NCBI GenBank assembly: GCA_905221605.1
Contig: CAJNDS010000613.1
Location: 526,001-590,000, forward strand
DNA length: 64,000 bases
Direction of reading: 5' to 3'
Origin: Symbiodinium natans
Lineage: Eukaryota > Sar > Dinophyceae > Suessiales > Symbiodiniaceae
The notes under the pieces are model-generated. The model was not told the origin of the DNA and did not search any database. It saw nothing but the letters and a program-made list of their open reading frames with translations. Shown in pieces: positions 1 through 8,430 of this stretch (the stretch's first letter is position 1; every line of letters starts with the position of its first letter). The position numbers and the translations under genes are program-made.

Positions 1-51
1 TGCTTCTTTGTAGTCACGACTTCTTTTTCACTCGCTGGCTTGTACAGTTTG

Positions 52-137
52 TTTCACCCTTCGTGTTGAGACTCACAAGGACGGCCTACTGGGCTGCTGA
101 TGCAGTAAAGAGGCGACAGTTCAAAAAAAAAAAAGGA
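52..137 (+). repeat. Short A-tailed retroposon, copy A
   Basis: TTTCACCCTTCG, CACAAGGACGGCCTACTG, CTGATGCAGTAAAGAGGC and a terminal run of 12 A define this copy; homology with copy B (5394-5508) begins at least as early as TGCTTCTTTGT at 1-11. The A tail suggests reverse transcription of an RNA. I see no clear tRNA-type B box. Confidence 0.55.
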
Positions 138-479
138 AGGAGGCTTAAAGCAGCCAGTAACTGGGCATCTGCGGATGCTCAGAGGGCTGCCCCTTCCAGG
201 CTGAAGCCATGCCCTTCAGGTACATAGATCCCAAGGTCATTTTGCCTTGATGTGAACTGCGAAAGCTGCTGCTCTGGTAAAGGAAAAGTCCCGGCCAGAA
301 GACTGAAGAGGCAGCCAAAGGAGAATCAAACCATTAAAGTCGATTTCGATTATTTTGGAAACTGAGAGTTCTTCTTCTTGTTCATGTTGATGCGTCCCGG
401 TGCTTCATGGCGATCCCCGCAATGGAACTACACAATCCGAACTTGTTGTTCAATGTCGACAGGTTTGTCTGGGAAAATC

Positions 480-1021
480 GGGTTGCGCCAAAAGACTTTG
501 ACGTTTCGGTGTGACAACGAACAGGGTCTAATATCCATGTGCGAGAGAGTTGCGGCGCAGAGGCGCGAGAACCCTACAATTGTAGATGTTGTGCCAGGAT
601 ACCGTCCGCAATCTAAGGGCGCTGTGGAAAGACAGGTCTCTGCAATGAAGCAAGGATTCTGGTCGATATGGCTCGACTTAGAGCCGAAATCAAGCGACGA
701 CAACCTGGTGATGCGACTTGACAGTTACCCTGAGGGGGAATGTTGTGGCAAACTTGCCTGCTTTATGCAGCGCGCAGTTTCAACTTGTGGAACTTTGACA
801 GCCACAACAGCACCGCCGCAATAGACAGGTTGCACAAGGAAATAGTCCAAAGAACTCGAACGCTTCCATTCGGCTGTTCGGTTCAGGCCAAAGTTGGCGG
901 TTCTGAGCGACATCTAGAAAAGTTCCGGGGAGCAAAGACGGTTCAAGTGAGCTATCTGGGCCCCGTCACCCGAGAGGTGGAGGTGTTCATGGGACCGTCA
1001 TCGAGGGAGATGGAGAGATAG
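480..1021 (+). pseudogene. Retrotransposon integrase core and C-terminal part (frameshifted)
   Basis: The first frame (to about 735) holds RCDNEQG, which supplies the second catalytic Asp of a DDE integrase, and YRPQSKGAVERQV, which supplies the Glu. The protein then continues in another frame from about 740: LLYAARSFNLWNFDS, HKEIVQRTRTLPFG and a GAKTVQVSYLGPVT block like the small C-terminal barrel of copia integrases. The frame change near 735 breaks the protein. It would have joined element cDNA to host DNA. The first catalytic Asp is not evident upstream, so the N-terminal zinc-binding part and first Asp are lost or too decayed to read. Confidence 0.75.
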
Positions 1022-1172
1022 ATTTCTTTCCGGCGTGTTGTGGCATCTTTGAACGGGATGAACCAACGTACGACAGCCCCACACTGGAACTGCTAGCTAG
1101 CTCCAACCCTCTTGTGCTTAACCCGCAGAACCCCGAAAAGCCGTCACTGAGCCGCCTCCAGAATCCATTGTT

Positions 1173-1349
1173 CCGAAAGAAGAAGAAATTGAAGCCCCAG
1201 AGGATGAAGAAATGCTTCTTGATGATGTCCCGGATTACGAGCCCACAGAAGTGGGATCTAAGGGTCATGAGGGGGTAGCCGGTGGCGATCTTCCTGAATC
1301 TGACCTGGAGGACATGCAGATTGATTGGTTGACGGATCATTATCTTTAG
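1173..1349 (+). pseudogene. Acidic linker between integrase and RT of the copia relic
   Basis: An open frame reads PKEEEIEAPEDEEMLLDDVPDYEP and continues to DLEDMQIDWLTDHYL before a TAG stop at 1347-1349. Acidic linkers of this kind separate integrase from RT in copia polyproteins. The stop and the change of frame into the RT at 1366 interrupt it. No catalytic function is expected. Confidence 0.5.
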
Positions 1350-1365
1350 AAGCTACTGCCGCGCC

Positions 1366-2514
1366 GTGAGCAATCAAGCGGCGTCTTCTTTTGAGCTTAA
1401 GTTTGGAGGGAGTAGAATCTGTTGTCAGGTCCCCCAGCAAGCTGTTTCGGAGACCTCTGGTAAGCTGTTAGATCCCAAACTCCTCTATCTGTCCATGAAA
1501 TTAGAACTAGAAGAATTGGAGTCGTTCAACGTTGGAGAAGTGGTGAGCGAGCGAGAAGCGTATCGACTTGCTAAGGAGAGCGGAAGAAGAGTTCTTTCGA
1601 GCCGTTGGGTCAATACGGTTAAGAAGCCTGGTCTTTATCGCTCTAGACTGGTTGTCCGCGATTTTGCCGCTATGGGCGGCACGACGCTCGCTGAGGGGAT
1701 CTATTCTCCTACCACCAGCCTGGAAGGGCTGCGGCTCCTACTTTCCGTTCTGTGTAGAAAAGGGTCTGTGCTGTCCTGTGACGTTTCGGTAGCGTTCATG
1801 CACGCCGCTATTGCGCGGCCGGAGTTTGTGCAGCTTCCAAGTAACATAGGAAACGCAAAGACCGGCGAAAGGGTCTTCTTGAAACTGTTTCGTGCCATGA
1901 ACGGGCTTCGAAGTGCCCCGCTTTCTTGGTATAAGGAGTTGTGGGCGTACCTTGGGAACCAAGGATTCCAACAGATCTTGGACCCGACAATCTTCCGCAA
2001 GAAAACCAAGAATGGTTTGGTGATTGTCCTCTTTTATGTTCATGATTTGTTGATTTGGGCCGAGAACACCGCCGAAGCTCGAAAGGTGTATGAAGACCTG
2101 AAACGCTACAATCTTAAGCTAACAGGTGACCTCTTGGAAGGAAAACCAGGTGAGGTGTCTTTCTTGGGACGTAGGATCTTCCGGAGGAAGCCCGGAGAGC
2201 CCTGCGTATACTTTGGCTTGGACGCTAAGTATTTGAGGTCTTGCTGTGAGGAGTACGGAATCACGAAGGTGGCGCCGAAGCTTCCACCATTAGAGCGGCG
2301 GTATGCCGACCTTATCAAGAAAGGACAGGACACACCTCTTACGCCAGAGGCGCGCGAGCGCTTTCGACGTACATTAGGACGCCTAGCCTGGGCGTCGCTT
2401 TCAAGGCCCGATTTGCAATACGTATGCGGCTTTCTAGGACGCCACCAGTCAGCCCCCAATGAAGCAGAAGAAGCTTGCATGAGGGATGTTCTGAGGTGGG
2501 TGTCTGGCGACTAG
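1366..2514 (+). pseudogene. Copia-type reverse transcriptase (RVT_2), catalytic motif mutated
   Basis: About 382 codons are open. Visible RVT_2 blocks are SRWVNTVKKPGLYRSRLVVRDF near the N-terminus, SCDVSVAFMHAAI (the usual D..tAFL block), FRAMNGLRSAPLSWY (the YGLr.sPr.Wy block), and FYVHDLLIW where copia RTs have YVDDLL. The second catalytic Asp of the polymerase pair is therefore intact but the first is His at about 2041-2043, which should abolish polymerisation. The frame ends RDVLRWVSGD then TAG at 2512, exactly where the downstream RNase H has been inverted. No ATG start is implied: this is the middle of a polyprotein. Confidence 0.85.
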
Positions 2515-2935
2515 TTGTTGGAGAAAAGCCGCTCTCAACTCTATGTGGCGGACTTTCCTAAGGAGGGTACTCATTTGCGCTATTGACAGGGCGCTTTCAG
2601 AGTCCCCGTACGCGTGCAACTGATATCGGCCTTCCTCCGCGTCGGAAGGCATCCCCTCCACCATCGTCTGCACCAAAAGAGATATATACAATCCCTCTCT
2701 TGCGATTTCAGTCAGCGCTGCTAGCTCGGCCTCTGCCGATGAAAGAGCCACGGTCGTCTGTTTCCTACTGAACGTCTTCAAGCAACAATTGTTCCAGGTC
2801 ACAATTCCACCACTCACAGAGTTCAAACCCCAAGACGCGTCAACAAAACACGACACTGACTCTAGGTCATCATCAGTGGCCAACAGCTCTCTACGTGAGG
2901 GGAACACTTGGACCTTATGCGGTAAACCAGATTGA
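2515..2935 (-). pseudogene. RNase H domain of the copia element, inverted in place
   Basis: Read on the minus strand from about 2935 down to 2520, the frame gives LPHKVQVFPSRRELL, FVDASWGLNSVSGG, KQTTVALSSAEAELAAL, YGDSESALSIAQ and LRKVRHIELRAAFLQQL. These are the copia RNase H blocks in correct order, including the first catalytic Asp (VDASWG), the Glu (SSAEAEL) and the middle Asp (GDSESAL). The next expected block, TLEYIPGKLNPADALTK, is back on the + strand at 2932. RT before and RNase H tail after are both + strand, so only this piece of about 420 bp is reversed. Confidence 0.85.
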
Positions 2936-3865
2936 CGCTAGAGTATATACCGGGGAAACTCAACCCCGCAGATGCTCTAACTAAATCCCCAACTGCGGAG
3001 AACTTGCTCAGCCTTTGCGAGGCAAGCGGCCTCATTAGCGAGCCAGAATCGTGGTCGTCGATTTCCGAAGAAAACGTTGAAGAAGTAAGAGATGAGCCCA
3101 ATATCGCTAAGGAAGTATCCGCGAATGCAGTAAGGTCCTCTCCGCTGGAGGTTCCGAGCTCCTGGATGGAAGCCGCGACGGCATTGGCTAAAGGAACAGT
3201 GTCGTTCGTCGTTCTGGAGCTTTGCTGCGAAGAGTCGAGCGCTATAGCCAAAGCGTGTGCGCGCGAGAAAGGTGTAGCGTACTTTTTGTGACTCGTGATA
3301 TCAATCTTCTGAGTACAAACACCGTTTTAGTCCTCGAAGAAATCCTGCGTGTCCTGAACCTGGGAAGGTCCGTGTGTTTGCGCATGTGTCCACGCTCTGT
3401 AGCACTGGGTGTCCGCTGAGATATCTGCGGTTCCGCAAACAACGAGGTTTGGAACTTTGGCGTAAGACGCTGAAGGTGCACAAGAAGTGCTGGAGACTGT
3501 TAGGGAAGCTCTTTAGCCCCTATACCTCGAATGAGGGTTTGCTGTTAACCCACGAGTGGCCCGAAAAGTCCTCTCTGTGGAAGGAGACAGTGTTTAAGGA
3601 AGTCTCTAAGAATCTGAACCTGACGCACGGGTGTATAGTGGATAGGTGCTGTTTCGAAAAGAAGGAGAAGACCTGGAAGAGATGGTGGTTCGCTTCGAAT
3701 AGCGCTGCTTGCGTTTGGGAGCTTTCCTCTTGCGTATGTGTAGGAAACCACGAACATTCGAAAAGTGTGTCTCTGAAGGAGTCTGGCACTTACCCAGAAG
3801 AGCTTGGAAAGGCTCTTGTCAGGATTGGGAAGAAGATTCTGAAGCAGGATGAAAGAAAGGACTGA
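2932..3865 (+). pseudogene. RNase H tail plus methyltransferase-like C-terminal domain of the copia element
   Basis: TLEYIPGKLNPADALTK (2935-2985) is the end of a copia RNase H. After a linker comes VVLELCCEESSAIAKAC (about 3208-3258), resembling the glycine-loop region of a Rossmann methyltransferase. Two frame changes follow (near 3290 and 3375). The continuation reads HVSTLCSTGCPLR (about 3380-3420), LTHEWPEKSSLW (about 3550), VDRCCFEKKEKTWKRWWF (about 3640-3690) and GNHEHSKSVSLKESGTYPEEL (about 3742-3806). The same series of motifs occurs in the YR element at 59.4-60.1 kb. Function is inferred: a cytosine-methyltransferase-like fold, broken here by frameshifts. The TGA at 3863-3865 ends it. 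Confidence 0.6.
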
Positions 3866-4603
3866 GGGAGACTACACCAGGACCATCTGTGCATGGGGGC
3901 GTGTGAAAAATTCTCCTTGTTATGTTTGCCCAGTTGGTGCCATGTTGTCTTGACGGTACAGAGAGAAGCATGAGAGTTTTTCTGCTGCATGACTTGGCAT
4001 GAGCATGTTTGGTGCTGCATGACTTGGCATGAGCATGTTTGGTTTTGCCCAAAGTCCCTAATGCATGTTTGGGTTGACTGCGACACATGTCTCGTCTTGT
4101 TGGCATGGCCGAGGATGAGTTTTGAAGCACTTGGAACTGCTTGAGAGCAGTGAAGAAGTGCGTGTCAGAACTCTGAGGTTCTGTCTTGTTGCAACTCACT
4201 CCGTGTCCCCGTAGGATGGGAGTAGGAGTGCAGAGTGGACTCTGAAGCTTCGCTGTTTTGCTGTTAGGAAGTGACCTGAAGCCCCCGAGGTGTAGACCAA
4301 AGCAGTTGCATTGCTCTTTTGCTTTACCTCCTTTGTAGAACAAAGTTGAGATGGAATTCGTAGCATTTTGGAGCCCTTAGCTCTTGGAGAGAGCTTGCTG
4401 CAAGAACTGAAACTTGCTGAACACTTTGGTGTTTGGCTCAAGTGCGAAGTGAAAAAGAGACAGCTGCGCGAGCTCTGCTTTTCACAGCTTCCGCGGGATG
4501 TGAGGCCTGGGCACCCGCCGAAGGATCGTCGCCCCGTGCATTAGCCTGAGGGCCAGGCGAGAGAGGAACTCCGAGGCTGGGGCGGCGCCCCCCCGGGGCT
4601 TCG
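3866..4603. other. Non-coding stretch between two retroelement relics
   Basis: Apart from the 30-bp tandem repeat I see no coherent coding frame. TTTGGCTCAAG at about 4434-4444 matches the last 11 bases of the dinoflagellate spliced leader, but no gene follows it on the + strand, so it is only a weak candidate for a relict. Confidence 0.4.
3983..4042. repeat. Two exact 30-bp tandem copies
   Basis: The unit begins TGCTGCATGACTTGGCATGA and ends GCATGTTTGG; copies are 3983-4012 and 4013-4042. Confidence 0.9.
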
Positions 4604-5240
4604 TCAGGCTTTGGGGCACGTATGTCCTGCATGCTCACCATGGCAACCGATGCGCCAACACAGGTGGAAACCTCGTCCACACCGGCCCTTTATGCTCACC
4701 TTGAACTTGCAAACCCCATGGTTGAAAGTGCAACACAAATGCCTACCATCGGACAACTTGCTGACACAGCCCTCCGGCACCTGAGGGGGGAGAACCCTTC
4801 CCTTGGCCTTTACCCGAACCACCCCTACCGCCTTTGCCTTTTGGGGGACGCCCGCTAGAGTCATCTGCGGATCTTTTGGCTGGTAGAGCAGGCCCTGAAG
4901 GTGCAGGAAGAACGTGCAGGAATTGCAAGACCTCGGTGGAATCGGAAAGCAACTGGATCTGCGTGTCCACAGGTCGGAGCGGCCCGCTGCACTAGGGAGA
5001 CCCTTAGTAAGGTTATGGGCCGCCAGAATGAACAACCTGCTTATCGGCTGCAACCACCTGGCTCAAGCTGATGGGTTTATGACCGGAAGGCACTGGTCTT
5101 TGCATCGTAACGAAAAGTTTGTGAACCCACTTTTCGATTTGCTGCCTCTCATTGGGTTTCAGATTCTCCAGGTTTTGGTGCAAGGCCTGAAGACAGAAGG
5201 TTGCGCGCGACGCCCCAGCCAAACCACTTGAAAGTTGCAA
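4604..5240 (-). pseudogene. Minus-strand gag-like relic with Cys/His zinc-binding region
   Basis: From 5240 downward the minus strand reads HQNLENLKPNERQQIEKWV and a helix-rich segment, then after an in-frame stop PAKRSADDSSGRPPKGKGG (a basic Gly/Lys linker), and after a change of frame GRHLCCTFNHGVC followed by GFHLCWRIGCHGEHAGHTC. The last part resembles the Cys/His-rich finger pair that closes many dinoflagellate retroelement gag-like proteins. One stop and one frameshift show it is dead. I infer a retrotransposon gag or ORF1 origin; the element type cannot be assigned. Confidence 0.5.
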
Positions 5241-5393
5241 AGTGCATTACCAGAATGTGAATAAGCGCGACACACACCACACTCCATGACACACTTGGGT
5301 ACTGAGTGCGTGGAGTCTTTCTTTGGTCGCTGCCCTCTTCTGGTTGTTGGTGGGTTGTTTGTGGCTGCTTTGGTGGGTTGGGTTGCTTCTTTG

Positions 5394-5508
5394 TTCTTGG
5401 TTTTGTTGCTGTTTTTCTGGCGATCCGTTTCACACCGAGTTGAAAGACCCACAAGAACGGCCTACTGTGCCACTGATGTGGTAAAGAGGCGCCCGCTTTG
5501 AAAAGAAG
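5394..5508 (+). repeat. Short A-tailed retroposon, copy B
   Basis: Shares TGCTTCTTTGT, GTTTCAC, CACAAGAACGGCCTACTG and GTAAAGAGGC with copy A in the same order and spacing, ending in TTTGAAAAG. No target-site duplication could be recognised around this copy. Confidence 0.55.
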
Positions 5509-5742
5509 CGTCGGTTCGCGGCTACTTGCGGCTTCAAGGTTAAAGCATTGAAGAACCTAGCCAAGCTTGCCTGATCAGCATGTCGAGCACCTTGTGCTGC
5601 CCATTTTTAAACGAAGAACTTTTGAACGGCCCGCACGAAAATGCTGTGATCTGGGTATTGAACCTGAAAGCCAATGACAGGTTGGACAATGCTGTGGGCT
5701 TCTCAAAAGTTTTTCTGAATGTGATGCAACCACCGAAGCTGT

Positions 5743-5859
5743 TTAGGGTTCAGAGTTTAGGGTTTAGTGTTTAGAGTTAGAGTTTAGGGTTTAGGGTTGA
5801 GGGTTTGGGGTTGAGGGTTTAGGGTTTAGGGTTTAGGGTTTAGGGTTTGGGGTTGAGGG
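5743..5859. repeat. Interstitial telomere-like tract, TTTAGGG orientation
   Basis: Degenerate TTTAGGG units (variants TTGAGGG, TTTGGGG) run for about 115 bp. Confidence 0.9.
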
Positions 5860-7450
5860 CGTCTTGCCGCGCAGCCATCGTCATCCCGCTCCCTGATACT
5901 GTTGGCAATAGACATGCGGTAGAGGCATACCTTTGAGCCTGCAGCTTCGCAGAACGATTGCTTGGCTGTTCCAGCATGGAGCCAGCGCTGGGCGCTGGGG
6001 CTTCACCAGGCGTGAGAGATGCCGTGGCTGCCGCAGCGGTGTGTCGGACCCGACGGGCCTGCCCTCATCGCAACAGACCAGCTGCTTGCTGATGTGGCAA
6101 GGAAGCGAAAAAAAACTTTTGTCGCGGAAGATGCAAGTGGGCTCTGTGAGGGCAGGAGAGCTTTGCAGGCTGGAAGTAAATTCATGGCCAGGCGTGCGGG
6201 ATATTCCTGTTCGGGAGCTGATGTGTTGGTCACACCCTGCCAGTTTTTCATCCTTGCTTGATGCAGGGTTCATCGGAGAAGTGCAGCCACCCTGAGCCGC
6301 GGCCCTGTGAGTTGCTTGACACAAGTAACACTTGCAAGTGTGTGGGTTGTGGGTTTGGGATTTCCCTGTTTCCCTGACCATAAGTGCGTGGGGTTTCTTA
6401 GGCTCCTTTGATTCTAAACGAGTTTCTTTGGGGCTTCGAGGTTATTTTGCATGTGCCTCAAAGTTTATGTCTTTCAGATCAGTTTTGGTGGCTCTTTCCC
6501 TCAAAGTCTGAGCTTCCTTCAAGCTGCAGAAGTTCTAGCTTGAATTTTATCTTAAATTCCGTAGTATTTCTGCCTAGGAGGACTTCGAAGGGGCCTTTGG
6601 AATTTCCTCAAGCCTTTGAAACAGGGGCTTCCGAGCTATGGACCCTCCTGATCGGCCTTCAATTCGAATATTCGACGTTGTCATCTTCGTTGTGAACTGA
6701 GAGGGGCCTGTTTCACCCTTTGTACCTGGTGAGGACGGATTTTGTCTTGTCGTTGTTTGGCGTTAACTTCTGCTGTCGACTCAGCCCACAAGACCAGGCC
6801 TACGTGCTGCTGACGCAGTAAAGAGGCACCTATTTCAAAAGAATATTCGACGTTGTCAAGCTGGGTGGATGATTTCGCGTTGAGCTCCTGCAAGAGTTTA
6901 GGGTTCTCTGTACCCGAGTTGCACCGCGTTTACGGTCCCGAAAACCCATGAACTTCATCTGAAGCGTTCCATAGATGGATTTGACTTTTAGGCCTGGAAA
7001 ACATGTTTCAACGCGACCACACTGCTTCGTCGGCTGCAGAGCAAACCTTTGGCGCGCCCAGGAGCTTAACTTGAAAGGAGATCGTCCGTGCTTTTTTTAG
7101 GTGTAGAGTCTAAAGTTAAGTTAGGGCTGTGGGATTCGGATTTCGGGTTTTCGGATTTGGAGTTTAGGGTTTATTTGTTATCCTTGCTTTTGGTGGCCTT
7201 GCTCTTGGCCTCCGTCCCTGCTTTTGACAGCCTCGTACCTCTTGATGGCTCTTTGATGGCCTTGTGCTGTATCTGCTCTTTCTTGGTCAAGGGCTTGCTA
7301 GTGACAAGGGAATACAGTAGATGTGAAGATTCTGCTTTTCTCGTAGCTCAGATCATGTCCCTGAACAACATTTCAGCAATGTCGCCCGATAGCGTCCAGG
7401 GCAGCGCTCCGACTGCCTCTGCGACCATCCGGGCCCGGAGCTCAAGCTAT
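5860..7450. other. No gene recognised
   Basis: Open frames here overlap on both strands without recognisable motifs. Content is the retroposon copy C and scattered TTTAGGG-like units near 7160. Confidence 0.4.
6684..6840 (+). mobile_element. Short retroposon (SINE-like) copy C with 18-bp target-site duplication
   Basis: The 157-bp insert carries TTTCACCCTT, GCCCACAAGACCAGGCCTAC, CTGACGCAGTAAAGAGGC and ends TTTCAAAA. It is bounded by an exact 18-bp direct repeat, GAATATTCGACGTTGTCA, at 6666-6683 and 6841-6858. A long duplication plus an A-rich 3' end is the signature of LINE-type target-primed insertion. No protein is encoded, so it must use enzymes in trans. Confidence 0.75.
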
Positions 7451-7466
7451 ACAAGCATGTGTAGAC

Positions 7467-7602
7467 ATGAATATGGTGATGACGACGACGGCGACGATGA
7501 GGATGTTGGTGGTGATGATGATGGTGATGATGATGATGGTGATGATGCCCATGATGATGCCGATGATGGCAAGTGGCGATGGCGATCTTGATGATGATCA
7601 TG
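7467..7602. repeat. GAT-triplet microsatellite
   Basis: Imperfect GATGATGGT/GACGAT repeats. It opens Asp-rich, His-rich and Met-rich frames that are artefacts of the repeat. Confidence 0.85.
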
Positions 7603-7984
7603 ACGATGTTGAGGGCAACTGCAAAAAGGAAATGATACTGACGGTGATGGCTGGACGTGACGTTGGCAGGGACCGCTCTTACGTTTCATGTACTTTTTGC
7701 GGCTTGGGTGGCTTGTGTGGTGCTGATGACGATGGTGGCGATTCCCGTATGGTTACTATGAGAATGACCGTGGCGCTAGCGCTTGACTGACTTCTCAACC
7801 GACTTGGCTGTTCTGCACCGGAATGTCCATGAAGAAGCACGTTGAAACTAGTCATGCCGTTTGTAACAGCCTTCCTTTGCTTCCCCTTGCATGCACTGCA
7901 CGAGCTGTGTTGTCGCAGTCCTCCTCTTGCTAATGTAATTTGATTACAAGCTGTCGCCCTGAACCTTAAAAGGCCCATTCCACA

Positions 7985-8048
7985 GAGAAAGAGAGAGAGA
8001 GGGACAGAAAGAGAGAGAGAGAGAGAGAGAGACAGGGAGAGGTAGAGA
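7985..8048. repeat. GA dinucleotide tract
   Basis: GAGAGA runs interrupted by GACAGA and GGGA units. Confidence 0.9.
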
Positions 8049-8354
8049 GAAGGTGCAAGCTCCTGCGCCAAGGTGTCACAGCCGCCAGGACCTCAGTTGG
8101 CCTGTCGTGCAGACCGAGTCCAGTCTTTTATGCGGAGAGTGATGCAGAGTGCGTTTGCATCTCGCTGTGCCCTGGCAGAACTTGTTGTGCACCTTCCCTG
8201 TAAAAGCTTCAGAGCAAATCCTAATGCACAGAAGCATAAGCTTTCAAGCCTTGCATGTGTTCAAAACTTGCAACCCAATCTTGCACTGCATTCTGCGGTG
8301 GGAGATCTTGCCTTAGCGCCCAACTCCAGAACCCTGAAGCCCCAAACCGCTACG

Positions 8355-8370
8355 GCCATTTTGGCTCAAG
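8355..8370 (+). other. Relict dinoflagellate spliced-leader sequence
   Basis: GCCATTTTGGCTCAAG is identical to the last 16 bases of the dinoflagellate trans-spliced leader; the preceding bases (CTACG) diverge from it. It ends 60 bases before the P450 ATG at 8431. Genomic leader remnants at this position are known to mark genes made from reverse-transcribed, trans-spliced mRNA. Confidence 0.75.
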
Positions 8371-8430
8371 CTATTCAGCACGTTGAAGGCTTCTCCTCTT
8401 CCGGCCCCGCCCCTCTTCCGCGCTTGCGCC

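Larger units (their letters stand above)
1..3865 (+). mobile_element. Decayed Ty1/copia-type retrotransposon, truncated at the window's left edge
   Basis: Domains appear in copia order: integrase (about 480-1021), acidic linker (1173-1349), copia-type RT (1366-2514), RNase H (about 2515-2935, flipped to the minus strand), RNase H tail (2932-3030), then an extra methyltransferase-like domain (about 3200-3865). Reading frame changes at least four times on the + strand and the RT catalytic motif is mutated, so it cannot make an intact polyprotein. No LTR pair is visible; the left end lies beyond or at the window start and I found no matching repeat after 3865. Integrase before RT is the order of copia elements rather than gypsy. 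The C-terminal extension is not part of the standard copia layout. Confidence 0.85.

Noticed and set aside
7353-7790. Asp-, His- and Met-rich frames
   Set aside because: Products of the GAT-triplet microsatellite.
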